From Planctomycetota bacterium (lineage in GTDB: Bacteria; Planctomycetota; JACQVV01; JASMLP01): a DNA stretch of 39,139 bases. How positions within the stretch are numbered: position 1 is the first letter of the stretch; each line of letters starts with the position of its first letter. The stretch lies in the NCBI GenBank assembly GCA_030748635.1, contig JASMLP010000206.1:1-39139 (forward strand). Reading direction: 5' to 3'. Of the stretch, positions 8,128 to 16,945 are shown in pieces. The position numbers were made by a program, and so were the translations under genes. Below the pieces are notes generated by a model. The model was not told where the DNA came from. It saw only the letters and a program-made list of their open reading frames with translations, and searched no databases.

Positions 8128-9351
8128 GTGATCTGGAAGTCCCTACGAGACCATTCAATACGCCCCATTGCACGACTCCTCGATCAGCGACTGATCCGCC
8201 CTCTTCTGCGTATCGAAGACACCGCCGAATCGGTCGCCATGGGAGTCGCGGTCGGTCTTTTCATCGCACTCACCCCCACGGTAGGCATCCAGATGATTCT
8301 GATGCTTGGGGCGGGTACAGCCCTGATCTGGTGTGGCATCCCGTGCAACCGCCTCGCTGGGGTCATCATGTGCTGGGTATCCAATCCGTTCACTTTCATC
8401 CCGATGTATTACACCGACTACCGTCTGGGCGCTCTGCTTCTACAACAACCGGTCATCAGCTATCACGAATTCCAGTCCAAGATTCCAGCCGAAGGTTCCT
8501 GGAGCGAGATCCTCTCCGCGGTGGCACAGGTTGGGATTGTCGAACTGGGCATTCCCATGTGGCTGGGCAGCCTCGTGCTGGCCACAACGATTTCTATCCC
8601 CTCCTACCCGATCACCCTCCGCTTCCTGCGTCGAGCTCAGACTCGGCTCTCCAAATTCAAAAAACTTCTGGGGAAACGTAAGGAAAAACAGACGATGCGC
8701 CTTCTTCGACACACCCAGCGGCGCGATCATATCCTGGATCCCACCAACCGATGGCGTCGACGACGAATCATTCTTGCCTCGCAAAGTCCCATGCGGAAAA
8801 AATTGTTCGAAAAGATTCAGAATCCTTTCGAATGCATTCCTGCCGATCTGGAGGAGAAACTTCCCCGCCGGCCCGGACGACGATTGAAACGCGCTCTTCG
8901 AAATCTCGCGGTCGCCAAAGCCAAAAACGTCGCCCGGCATATTTCGGCCCCTGACGCTCTGCTCTTTGCTGGCGACACTGTCGTTATTCACGGCAATCAG
9001 ATCCTGGGCAAACCTTCGAGCCCGCAGGAAGTCCGTACCATGCTCGATCGCCTTGCTGGCACCGCCCACGAGGTATGGACCGCTCTGGCAATTCTGGATA
9101 CGGCGACCGGTCGCCACCTGTCGGGCATCCGTTCCGCCTGCGTCCATCTACGCACCCTGGCCCCCGAAGAGGTCACTCTTTGGTCCTCTCGATCGCGAGC
9201 CCTGCAAGTTGCCGGAGGTTATCACCTCGACGAACTCGACACACCCAGTCACGTCGAACGGATCGACGGAGATCTCGACACCGTACTTGGGCTTCCCTCG
9301 GAACTCCTGTACGATTTGCTGGCACGACTCGAAGTGGACACACCCCATTGA
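8128..9351 (+). CDS. DUF2062 membrane domain fused to Maf-like nucleotide pyrophosphatase
   Basis: One continuous frame encodes two unrelated domains. Residues about 25-185 are DUF2062: AMGVAVGLFIALTPTVGIQ, CNRLAG and WVSNPFTFIPMY, with two to three membrane helices. After a basic linker, residues about 211-400 form a complete Maf/HAM1-like domain: ILASQSPMRKKLF, FAGDTVVIHG, ILGKPSSPQEV, GTAHEVWTALA, AGGYHLDE and DTVLGLPSELL. Maf proteins hydrolyse non-canonical or modified nucleoside triphosphates; DUF2062 has no settled role. The start is uncertain: GTG 8128 is used, but TTG at 8080, 8092 or 8110 are also in frame. An internal ATG at 8695 with AAGGAAA upstream could yield free Maf. The last base of the stop overlaps the next gene start. 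Confidence 0.85.
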   Translation: MIWKSLRDHSIRPIARLLDQRLIRPLLRIEDTAESVAMGVAVGLFIALTPTVGIQMILMLGAGTALIWCGIPCNRLAGVIMCWVSNPFTFIPMYYTDYRLGALLLQQPVISYHEFQSKIPAEGSWSEILSAVAQVGIVELGIPMWLGSLVLATTISIPSYPITLRFLRRAQTRLSKFKKLLGKRKEKQTMRLLRHTQRRDHILDPTNRWRRRRIILASQSPMRKKLFEKIQNPFECIPADLEEKLPRRPGRRLKRALRNLAVAKAKNVARHISAPDALLFAGDTVVIHGNQILGKPSSPQEVRTMLDRLAGTAHEVWTALAILDTATGRHLSGIRSACVHLRTLAPEEVTLWSSRSRALQVAGGYHLDELDTPSHVERIDGDLDTVLGLPSELLYDLLARLEVDTPH

Positions 9352-9857
9352 AACGGACCTTACTCCTCACCCTCTTTCTGACCTCTCTCTGGCTCGCCTG
9401 TGAGAAAGGGGGAAAAACCAGTCCAGCGCCCGGAGCGGGCGACCTGCCCTCTACCACTCGACTGAAAGCGCTCACGACCCACGGGAAAAGCGTCACTCTG
9501 ATCGCCGAACTGGCGCTCACCGAATCTCAACGGCGCCGAGGTTTGATGCACCGAAACCACCTCGACACGGATCGAGGCATGCTCTTCATCTATCCGGAAG
9601 CCCGCCTATTGAGCATGTGGATGAAAAATTGCCGGATCCCCCTGAGCCTGGCCTATCTGTCCGATTCGGGCCAAATCATTCAGATCGTCCGGATGCGAGT
9701 CGAGCCGACTGGAAGTACCCATTTCCCCAGCTATCCGGCCAAGGAATCGTGCGCGATGGCGCTCGAAATGTCTTGGGGTTGGTTCGAACGAAAAGGCATC
9801 AAGGTAGGTGACCAGATCCTCATTCCCCAAAACATACGTAACCTCAGTCGTTACTGA
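9348..9857 (+). CDS. DUF192 family lipoprotein
   Basis: The predicted start is TTG 9348, overlapping the upstream stop (TTGA). From it the product opens with KRTLLLTLFLTSLWLAC, a lipoprotein signal with cysteine 18. The mature part is a DUF192 domain: RRRGLMHRN, RGMLFIYPE, LSMWMKNCRIPLSLAYLSD and CAMALEM, the last matching the usual A-x-x-x-E-x-x-x-G segment near the family's C-terminus. DUF192 proteins are small beta-rich envelope proteins of unproven function. At 169 aa the length is normal for a secreted member. Tight packing places it in the transporter operon. Confidence 0.87.
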   Translation: MKRTLLLTLFLTSLWLACEKGGKTSPAPGAGDLPSTTRLKALTTHGKSVTLIAELALTESQRRRGLMHRNHLDTDRGMLFIYPEARLLSMWMKNCRIPLSLAYLSDSGQIIQIVRMRVEPTGSTHFPSYPAKESCAMALEMSWGWFERKGIKVGDQILIPQNIRNLSRY

Positions 9858-9863
9858 TCCACA

Positions 9864-10898
9864 ATGCACCCGACCCTCTCTCATATTGTCGACCGGATCT
9901 ACTACACATTTCAGGAACTCTTATTCCGAGACCCTTCGGTCACCCATCTCCCCCAAATCCGTTCTGAACGATCTCTCACCAAAAATCCTTTTCGCAGTCC
10001 CAAGCGTTTCTTCCGCGGATTCTCTTCCCAAAAACCGCCTCCCGATTGGCATCCCATAGAGGGCACAGAACGGATCGGCAAAAAGATTCGTAAATCCGAG
10101 TTCTGGTTCCATAGCCCTTCACCTAGTGGTATCCCTCGTAACGACCGAGTCGGCAATCTCTACTACCAACAGATCCGCAACCCCACCGGACCTCACGTCA
10201 TTATTGCGCCCCCCTATCGGCAGTTGAATTACTTGTACTTATCCTCGGTCGCGAAAAAGTTCGCCCGCGCCGGCTACTCTTCCATTGTGACCGAAGCGCC
10301 TTGCCACATGGGAAGAACTCCCCCCCACGAAAACCCCGGCTTTGGCATGCTCAGCGCGGATCTCCCCCGCTGCCTCAAGAGCATTCGTCAAGCGGTCAAA
10401 GATATCACCTGCTTGATTCAGTCACTCCGAATCAGAGGAGTTCAGGAAATCGTTCTCTACGGCGCTTCCATGGGAGGCCTGATCACTGGACTGGCCACCT
10501 GTCACGACCCCAGGATCACCGCCAGCGTTCTCGTGGTCCCGGCGACAGCCCCCGGATCGATTGTATTCTCGGCCTGGATCATGCGACGCATCGCCCACAA
10601 TCTTTTGCGACTGGGATTCAGTCGAGAAGAAGCCATGACGTTACTCAATTCCGTGGATCTGGCCCAGTTCCAGCCCGCGATCCCACCAGAAAGGATTCTC
10701 ATGTTCGAGGGGACTCACGACGAGGTTGTTCCCGTGGACGAAGTTGAAAAAACGTGGAACGCCTGGGGAAAGGGCCCGATCGTCCGCCTCCCCCACGGAC
10801 ACCTTTCCGCCATCCTCCTGGAACCGAGTCTCTTTCCTACCATCTTCGAATTCCTGGATTCGACTCTACATTCTCCAATTCTGGATCCCTCCTCGTGA
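9864..10898 (+). CDS. Alpha/beta hydrolase
   Basis: A 344-aa protein starting six bases after the DUF192 stop. The hydrolase fold is clear from about residue 110: HVIIAPPYRQ as first strand, the nucleophile elbow GASMGG (Ser near residue 198), a late acid in EGTHDEVVP and a C-terminal histidine in LPHGHL. The first 100 residues are rich in Phe, Arg and Pro and match no domain I know; they are followed by a short linker. The overall plan recalls ABHD18/DUF2048-like hydrolases. There is no signal peptide, so it is probably cytoplasmic or membrane-associated. Substrate is unknown; an ester or amide is expected. Confidence 0.82.
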   Translation: MHPTLSHIVDRIYYTFQELLFRDPSVTHLPQIRSERSLTKNPFRSPKRFFRGFSSQKPPPDWHPIEGTERIGKKIRKSEFWFHSPSPSGIPRNDRVGNLYYQQIRNPTGPHVIIAPPYRQLNYLYLSSVAKKFARAGYSSIVTEAPCHMGRTPPHENPGFGMLSADLPRCLKSIRQAVKDITCLIQSLRIRGVQEIVLYGASMGGLITGLATCHDPRITASVLVVPATAPGSIVFSAWIMRRIAHNLLRLGFSREEAMTLLNSVDLAQFQPAIPPERILMFEGTHDEVVPVDEVEKTWNAWGKGPIVRLPHGHLSAILLEPSLFPTIFEFLDSTLHSPILDPSS

Positions 10899-11890
10899 CC
10901 GATTCCGACCCCATTCAACAGGCCAAAGATTTACATCAAGCCCCACTCCTGTTCGATCTTCATGCCGACACCTTCTACCGGATCGAAAACCAGGGGGGCA
11001 CCTTCGAAATTACCGACGGCACCGGGCATATCGATCTTCCTCGGTTGTGCGACCTAGGGTGCGTCGCCACGACCCAGGCCGTTTACACTCCCAAAGATCT
11101 ACCTGGAGCGGCGGGAACTTCTCACGCTTTGACCCTGACCGCACGAATTCTCACCGCTGTGACTCGCAACGACTCGATCCACCTGATCCGTCACTCCTCC
11201 GACCTGGACCGGGACGGAATCGGACTCCTTCTCCACCTGGAAGGGGTCTCTCCTCTGGAGGGTGACCTGGATCGATTGCATCTGCTGTCCGAAATCGGCT
11301 TCCGATCGATCGGACTGACACACAATCACGCCAACGAAGCCGCCGGCGGCTGTTCCGATCAGAGTTCAACCCGAGGACTCACCCCTTTTGGCCGGGAGTT
11401 GCTCACCGCAATGGAGACCTTGGGCATCGCTCTGGATGTGGCTCACCTCGGTGATGCCGCGCTCGAAGATGTGTTCGACCTGGCGACCCGCCCTTTCTAC
11501 ACCAGCCACACCGGTCTGCGTAGTCGGTGTGACGTCCCCCGAAATCTCAGCGATACCGCCCTCGATGAAATCGTCGGTTCCGGAGGCATCATCGCGATCG
11601 ATTTCGTCCCCGAACACCTCACCGGGGAAAACATCGCCTCGGTCGAGGATATTTTCATCCAGATCGACCAGGTGGTCGATCGCCACGGGCCCCAATTCGT
11701 GGCCATCGGAAGCGATTTCGACGGCTACCACTCTCCCACCACCGGGATGGAGGGGATTCAAGACATTCCGAACCTGACGGCACGCATGTACGCCGCCGGT
11801 TATCCTGAATCCGCCATCCGCCAGATCCTGGGGGACAACGCAACCAAATTTTTCCGCACTCTCCTCCCTGAACCTCACCCTCTTTCATGA
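10895..11890 (+). CDS. Membrane dipeptidase (peptidase M19, renal dipeptidase family)
   Basis: GTG 10895 overlaps the upstream stop (GTGA) and gives a 331-aa product that begins just before the family. Dizinc-site motifs are in order: FDLHADT (H-x-D), LLLHLEG (bridging Glu), LTHNHAN, LDVAHLGD, TSHTGLRS and AIGSDFDGY. The C-terminal segment GGNAT-like (GDNATKFFRTLL) is also typical. M19 enzymes cleave dipeptides, including some with D-residues, or other amide substrates. Lying in an operon with a peptide importer, it plausibly processes the imported dipeptides. No signal peptide is visible, so action in the cytoplasm is likely. Confidence 0.92.
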   Translation: MTDSDPIQQAKDLHQAPLLFDLHADTFYRIENQGGTFEITDGTGHIDLPRLCDLGCVATTQAVYTPKDLPGAAGTSHALTLTARILTAVTRNDSIHLIRHSSDLDRDGIGLLLHLEGVSPLEGDLDRLHLLSEIGFRSIGLTHNHANEAAGGCSDQSSTRGLTPFGRELLTAMETLGIALDVAHLGDAALEDVFDLATRPFYTSHTGLRSRCDVPRNLSDTALDEIVGSGGIIAIDFVPEHLTGENIASVEDIFIQIDQVVDRHGPQFVAIGSDFDGYHSPTTGMEGIQDIPNLTARMYAAGYPESAIRQILGDNATKFFRTLLPEPHPLS

Positions 11891-12633
11891 CCCCCCCCAC
11901 CCAACACCCCACTGCCGCGGCCGTGATGATCGGAGACGAACTGCTATCAGGAAAGGTCTCCGACAGTAACTCACATCACCTGGTGAGTTCTCTCCGCGAC
12001 CTGGGGTGCGCTCTCCGGCGTATCGCAACGGTTCCGGACGATCTCGACCTGATTGGACAAGAAGTTATCGCCTGCGCCCAAACCCACGACTTCGTGATCA
12101 CCTCCGGGGGCATCGGCCCAACCCATGACGACATCACCATGGAAGCCCTCGCGCTCGCATTCGATTGCCCACTGATCCGTCACGAAGCTCTGGTTCAGGA
12201 TATCGAACGAGTTCTGGGTCCTGACGCTCCCGAACCACTCTTCTCGATGGCGGATATTCCTGAGCGAGCTGAACTCATCCGTGATTCCACAGACCAACTC
12301 ATAACCATTGTCCGCATCGAAAATATCTACTGCCTACCTGGTGAACCCACATTCTTTCGTAACGTCTTCGACTCCATCCGCGAACGGTTTCGTGGGATCC
12401 CTTTCCACCACCATCGTATTTATTCACTTCTCGACGAGGGAGAACTCGCCGATATGCTCCGTGAAATTCAGGCCCGACACACCCAGGTAGCCATCGGGAG
12501 CTATCCCCGGCCCAAAGACTGCGATCATCGTGTCATGGTTTCCATCGACTCCTCCACCGAAGACGCCGCCCGAAGAGCATTCGAAGAGCTTCTTCATCGT
12601 CTGCCTCCGGAGTCCGTCGTCCGCTCTCTTTGA
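11887..12633 (+). CDS. CinA/MoaB-type molybdopterin-binding-like protein
   Basis: A 248-aa protein whose ATG overlaps the dipeptidase stop (ATGA). It contains only the COG1058 N-terminal half of CinA: AVMIGDELLSGKVSDSNSH at the start, TSGGIGPTHDDITMEAL in the middle and YCLPGEPTFFRNVF later, followed by an alpha/beta tail. The C-terminal CinA deamidase (PncC) domain is absent. Relatives bind molybdopterin or hydrolyse ADP-ribose; which applies here cannot be told. It ends one base before the convergent TPR-like gene, so this is the last gene of the operon and there is no room for a separate terminator. Confidence 0.88.
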   Translation: MTPPTQHPTAAAVMIGDELLSGKVSDSNSHHLVSSLRDLGCALRRIATVPDDLDLIGQEVIACAQTHDFVITSGGIGPTHDDITMEALALAFDCPLIRHEALVQDIERVLGPDAPEPLFSMADIPERAELIRDSTDQLITIVRIENIYCLPGEPTFFRNVFDSIRERFRGIPFHHHRIYSLLDEGELADMLREIQARHTQVAIGSYPRPKDCDHRVMVSIDSSTEDAARRAFEELLHRLPPESVVRSL

Positions 12634-12634
12634 C

Positions 12635-13885
12635 TCAGGAAGTGGGAACGTAAAACTCGAACAAATCCCGAACCCCGCGCCCCAGGTCCGGTCGTTCTTC
12701 GGGTTTCCATCGACTTGCCACCTCACCGGCCAATCGAGCGATCGGCATGAGAAGGAGAAACAAGCTCCGGGATCGGCGCGCTTCCCCCCAAACCCGCGCC
12801 AACTCTTTGGCGGCATCCTCCGGATTCCCTTCCCGAAGCAAGATTTCAGCCAGATGTAGCCGAGCCACCCAGAGATAGGATTTTTTGGTATGCAACTCGA
12901 TCACCTTGAGCGGATGAGTCGACGGAAGGAGGTTTTTTTTGGGGAACTGAATCGGTCGTCCATTCGATTTCAGCCCCAGATGAGACAGGCGTTGCATCGG
13001 ATCGATGAACTGAACCGGTTCAAAATCGGGTTTCTTCAAAAATGTTCGCAAACACTCCTTGGCCCGACTTCTGCGGTTCTTGTCGGCCTCATCGACCGGA
13101 CAAGCTAACCCTTCTTCCAGTTTTCGAGGTAACAGCCAGCGCCGCCCCGAATAGGCCGGCACTCGAAACCGCTTCAAAGTATGCATGATTTGGAGTTCAG
13201 GAATCCACCGAGGATTGGCGTGGGACTCGAACGCATTCCAGAATCCGGCATCACCGGCCAGAAGTCGATCTCGAGCCAGTAAATCTCCCGTCCGTAATCC
13301 AGGCAGAAGGGTCGACCACTCGACCAGTTCCTGGGCCACCGCCTTACGATCTTCGGCTGACTCCGTCCGAAATAGAGCGACATCCAGACAGGTGAATAGG
13401 CGAACCGCCGCCCCTTTCCAGACCATCTGATCCGATACTTTCTCTTCGATAGCCACCTTGAGCGCGACTTGGTAAGCCACCTTGGCTTTCTGATATTTCC
13501 TCCGAGCGTGAAAAATATCCCCACGCCGTTTCTCCCCCTCTCGGATCCACCGTCGGGGATCGATCTCCACCAGTTCGCCGATCAGGCGAAGTTCCGTCTC
13601 CACCTCACCCCCGCGCCTACAGATCTCCACCAGACGCTCCCTGGCTCGCCTTCCTAGAGTGCCTGTATTTCTGGCGGCGACCTTTTCGTATAAGGAACGT
13701 GCCTGGGTTCCGTCGCCTCGCTCCCACAACTGTTCTGCTCGCACCAACCAGGCTCGAACCTCTTCTTCATCGGCAGTCGCGACGCCCGCCAGAAAGGCGA
13801 TACCCACACTTGCCAAGGTCAAGGCATAGAGTGTCCGATAGGTTCCCCAGATCCAGCCACGACAAATCGATTGCCTCCTCTTCAT
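12635..13885 (-). CDS. Secreted TPR-like protein of unknown function
   Basis: A 416-aa protein with a signal peptide: basic start MKRRQSICRGW, hydrophobic ALTLASVGIAFLAGVA, likely cut near ATA-DEEE. The mature part is almost wholly helical. Residues 45-150 fit TPR-like pairs (AEQLWERGDGTQARSLYEKV, AKVAYQVALKVAIEE) and another sits near 340 (ARLHLAEILLREGNPEDAAKEL). The central region (about 210-310) is Pro/Arg-rich and unrecognised. It is divergent from the zinc-ribbon kinase with about 100 bases between starts, a layout that may mean shared control. Role unknown; envelope scaffolding is possible. Confidence 0.8.
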   Translation of the reverse strand: MKRRQSICRGWIWGTYRTLYALTLASVGIAFLAGVATADEEEVRAWLVRAEQLWERGDGTQARSLYEKVAARNTGTLGRRARERLVEICRRGGEVETELRLIGELVEIDPRRWIREGEKRRGDIFHARRKYQKAKVAYQVALKVAIEEKVSDQMVWKGAAVRLFTCLDVALFRTESAEDRKAVAQELVEWSTLLPGLRTGDLLARDRLLAGDAGFWNAFESHANPRWIPELQIMHTLKRFRVPAYSGRRWLLPRKLEEGLACPVDEADKNRRSRAKECLRTFLKKPDFEPVQFIDPMQRLSHLGLKSNGRPIQFPKKNLLPSTHPLKVIELHTKKSYLWVARLHLAEILLREGNPEDAAKELARVWGEARRSRSLFLLLMPIARLAGEVASRWKPEERPDLGRGVRDLFEFYVPTS

Positions 13886-13937
13886 ATGAACTCCAGACTA
13901 CCAGATGTGAACGTCTCGAACACTTCCCAACCCAACA

Positions 13938-13965
13938 TTGACCCCCCGGTAGGATCCGGTAAACT
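13938..13965 (+). promoter_or_regulatory. Sigma70-type promoter of the zinc-ribbon kinase
   Basis: TTGACC (13938-13943) and TAAACT (13960-13965) are 16 bases apart. Transcription from about 13972 would leave a 16-nt leader before ATG 13988 and exclude the upstream ATGs at 13871 and 13886, supporting the chosen start. Confidence 0.5.
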
Positions 13966-13987
13966 CAGCCCCGCGTGGATTCATCGC

Positions 13988-15958
13988 ATGGAACCTAATT
14001 CCCAGCCCCCCACTTTGTCTCTCGACAGACAGCTTTGCCTCCTCGAACTTGCCTGTGAGAGGAAACTTCTGGCCGAAGATACCTGGCGCTTTCTTCTTCA
14101 CGACTTCAATCCCGAAGAGGACGCCAGCCTCCTGGAAAGTGCGGCCAGCCGAGGCCTTCTTTCCGATGAAACTCGCCTCGATTTGAGTCTAGAACTCGAG
14201 ACCCGCCAATACTCAACTTATATCGACGGGTACCGAATCGAGGGCATCCTGGGTACCGGCGCCATCGGCGTGGTATTTCAGGCTCATCAACTCTCGATGA
14301 ACCGCCCGATAGCGCTCAAGGTGCTCTATCCTTTTCTTTCAAGAAACGATGAATTCGTGAGCCGTTTTCTTCGCGAATGTCACGCTGCCGGCCAGTTCAA
14401 TCACCCCAACATCGTCCAAGGTTTCGACGCCGGATCCTGCCGATCCCTCTATTACATTTCCATGGAATACGTAGAAGGTTCCAACCTGCGCAAAAAGGTG
14501 CGCCAGCGGGGCCCTTTCCCCGAAGAGGAAGCGATCGCCATCATCCTCCAGATCGCCCGTGGACTGAGCCACGCCCACCACCAGGGATTCATCCACCGGG
14601 ATGTAAAACCCGCCAACATCCTCGTCAGCGAGGAGGGCGAGGTGAAACTGGCCGACCTGGGCTTGATGAAAACCATTCCCGATCGACTACTCCCCCGCCA
14701 TGAAGACACCGCTCTCACCCAGCAGGGAAGCATTATGGGAACCCCCAGCTACATGAGCCCCGAACAGGCGCGCGGATCGAGCCTGATCGATGCAAGAACC
14801 GACATCTATTCCCTGGGAATTACCCTGTATTACTTACTGGCCGGACATCCCCCCTTTACCGGAAAAAATGCCCACGAAATTCTTCATCAACAAATCGCCT
14901 CCCCTTTGCCTCCGCGCACTCAGGACTGTTCTTCGATCAAACCGAGCACCTACGACGTCCTCCAAATCATGTGCGCCAAAGACGCATCCGATCGATACGC
15001 CACAGCCTCGACCTTGGCTCAGGACCTTCAATACCTGCTCGACAAGAAACTTCCTCTGGCCAGTTCAGCCCCGGAAACGGTTCGTATCCCAAAATCCAAT
15101 TCGACCACCGGTATCCCTGAATTCGAGTACTCTTATATCCCTTCAAATCTGGAAATCGTATTTGCTCAGATCGCTCTCAAGAGCAAACTAGTGACTCATA
15201 ACCAGATCCAATCCTGCCTCGACACCCAGGAGAACCAGATACGCTTGGGCTCTTCCGTCTCTCTTCCGGAGATGCTGATTCAGAAAGGCTATACCACAGA
15301 AGGGCATTGCAACCTCGTCCTGCAAACCGCTCAGCAACACCTTACCGAACAGGTCATCAAGGAATACGCTCGAACCGTGGCCACGATCTCCGGGATCGAT
15401 GAGGCGGAAATTCTGAAATTTCTTCAGCGCCCGCAGTCCCCCAAGGATGAACGCCCCTCGATATCTTCATTACGACAATCCCTCGCAAACCACCCCAGCC
15501 TGCGGAATGACCAACTTCAGGAGATCGATACCTCTTACGAGAAAGAACGTATTCGTCTCCACGACCAGCGATATTGCAAACTCCTTACCGACCTCAACTG
15601 GATTCCGCGTGAAGCTTTGCAAAAAGGGATCGAGATTCAGGGAAAAGAGGTAGCGAAACACCGCACCCGTTCGATTTCCAAGATTCTCATCGAAGAAAGG
15701 TATCTGAATCGCAACGCAAGCGAAGCGCTTCAACGCGCGCTCGCCCGCTTTGAAATGACCGGCGAAAACCCCCAACAGTTAGTTGACGAACAGAAAATCG
15801 AGGCGGATAACGCCACTTCCTCACCGACATCGGAAATCGAGCTGGAAATCGATTCCTCCGAGTTTCAACTCGAAGGGATTGAAGAGTGCCCATTCTGCGA
15901 ACACCCCACTCGACCGGAAGCGACCCGTTGCGATACCTGTGGGAAGGCACTCGGCTAA
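13988..15958 (+). CDS. Ser/Thr protein kinase with helical repeats and C-terminal zinc ribbon
   Basis: A 656-aa soluble protein with no membrane helix. Residues 10-75 form a helical N-terminal domain. Residues about 83-355 are a Hanks kinase: glycine loop GTGAIGVVF (from residue 89), lysine in IALKVL, HRDVKPANIL (H203-D205), DLGLMK in place of DFG and GTPSYMSPEQ. The C-terminal part has two further segments (about 387-445 and 526-590) resembling the N-terminal domain. The end is a zinc ribbon, CPFC (634-637) and CDTC (648-651). ATG 13988 is preferred because earlier in-frame ATGs (13871, 13886) overlap or abut the divergent gene and precede the predicted promoter. Target and signal are unknown. 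Confidence 0.9.
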   Translation: MEPNSQPPTLSLDRQLCLLELACERKLLAEDTWRFLLHDFNPEEDASLLESAASRGLLSDETRLDLSLELETRQYSTYIDGYRIEGILGTGAIGVVFQAHQLSMNRPIALKVLYPFLSRNDEFVSRFLRECHAAGQFNHPNIVQGFDAGSCRSLYYISMEYVEGSNLRKKVRQRGPFPEEEAIAIILQIARGLSHAHHQGFIHRDVKPANILVSEEGEVKLADLGLMKTIPDRLLPRHEDTALTQQGSIMGTPSYMSPEQARGSSLIDARTDIYSLGITLYYLLAGHPPFTGKNAHEILHQQIASPLPPRTQDCSSIKPSTYDVLQIMCAKDASDRYATASTLAQDLQYLLDKKLPLASSAPETVRIPKSNSTTGIPEFEYSYIPSNLEIVFAQIALKSKLVTHNQIQSCLDTQENQIRLGSSVSLPEMLIQKGYTTEGHCNLVLQTAQQHLTEQVIKEYARTVATISGIDEAEILKFLQRPQSPKDERPSISSLRQSLANHPSLRNDQLQEIDTSYEKERIRLHDQRYCKLLTDLNWIPREALQKGIEIQGKEVAKHRTRSISKILIEERYLNRNASEALQRALARFEMTGENPQQLVDEQKIEADNATSSPTSEIELEIDSSEFQLEGIEECPFCEHPTRPEATRCDTCGKALG

Positions 15959-15967
15959 GAACACTAC

Positions 15968-16001
15968 ATATTGTGGCCCATCTCGCCCTACGCCACAATA
16001 T
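15968..16001. terminator. Hairpin between convergent kinase and ymdB
   Basis: ATATTGTGGC (15968-15977) and GCCACAATAT (15992-16001) form a perfect 10-bp stem with a 14-base loop. It lies ten bases past the kinase stop and faces the end of ymdB. There is only a short T run further right (TTTT at about 16009-16012), so it may be a weak terminator serving both strands. Confidence 0.5.
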
Positions 16002-16110
16002 ACACATGTTTTCCACGTCGAACTCCCCACCTAAAACCTCAACAGGACAGAACCTTTAGCCTGCCAGCGCCGGTTTTCAACAAAGAGAACGCGATCCTCT
16101 GAACCCGAGA

Positions 16111-16896
16111 TCAGACGGGAGCAACATCGATCCTCACGATGCTCAACGCTCGACCGGTCTCTGGGTCGATTCGGATCACCGTTCCTTGCAGTCTGGGATC
16201 ATGTTTCGCGACCAGAAACGGAATAAACATCGATGTTCGCATGTGCTGGAGCACCGGTTCGACTCGCCTTCCCAGGACGGACTCGAAAGGCCCGGTCATT
16301 CCCATATCGGTCAGTGCCGCCGTTCCACCGGGCAAAATCCGATCATCCGCGGTCTGAACATGGGTATGTGAACCCACCACCGCTGAAACACGTCCATCCA
16401 GCGCCCAAGAAAGAGCCTGCTTTTCACTCGTAGCTTCCGCGTGAATTTCCACCACGGTCGCTGTGGCGCGACCGTCGATTTCATCGATCAGTCGGTCTGC
16501 GGTTGCGAAGGGGCACTCCGCCGGACTCATGAAAACCCGGCCCATAAGATTGATCACCGCCAGCGGTGGCGCGGAGTCGGACTCCAGCACCGTAACCCCT
16601 GACCCCACGGCTTCCGCGGGCAAATTTCCCGGACGAACAATTCCCTCGCCAGCCCGAAGGACCGGACGAAGGTCCCTCCGTCGCCAGAGATGATCTCCCA
16701 GAGTGACACAATCGACCCCAGCCTGCCTCAGACGCTCAAATTCTTTCGCTCCCAAACCGTTACCGCTTTGATGAGCATTTTCTCCGTTGGCAATGACCCA
16801 GTGCAATTCATGCTCTTCTCGCAATCCAGGAAGAAGTTGCTCTACCAACTGGATTCCGGGAGTACCGACAACGTCACCGATGCATAAAACGTTCAT
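16111..16896 (-). CDS. ymdB: YmdB-like metallophosphoesterase
   Basis: A 261-aa protein of the TIGR00282/YmdB family. The start MNVLCIGDVVGTPG matches the family N-terminus, so ATG 16896 is used; ATG 16902 is two codons upstream. Metal ligands lie in GDVVG, ANGENAH, TLGDHLW, EIHAEATSEK and GSHTHVQTAD. The closing TDMGMTGP is diagnostic. YmdB of Bacillus is a phosphodiesterase active on 2',3'-cyclic nucleotides and affects RNA turnover and development. It lies 49 nt after rny, the same pairing as in Firmicutes, which supports a joint role in RNA metabolism. Confidence 0.92.
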   Translation of the reverse strand: MNVLCIGDVVGTPGIQLVEQLLPGLREEHELHWVIANGENAHQSGNGLGAKEFERLRQAGVDCVTLGDHLWRRRDLRPVLRAGEGIVRPGNLPAEAVGSGVTVLESDSAPPLAVINLMGRVFMSPAECPFATADRLIDEIDGRATATVVEIHAEATSEKQALSWALDGRVSAVVGSHTHVQTADDRILPGGTAALTDMGMTGPFESVLGRRVEPVLQHMRTSMFIPFLVAKHDPRLQGTVIRIDPETGRALSIVRIDVAPV

Positions 16897-16945
16897 GGCC
16901 ATCAAGAAGCCGAATAACCGTCGCGAAAAGAGCGTGCCTCCCAAT

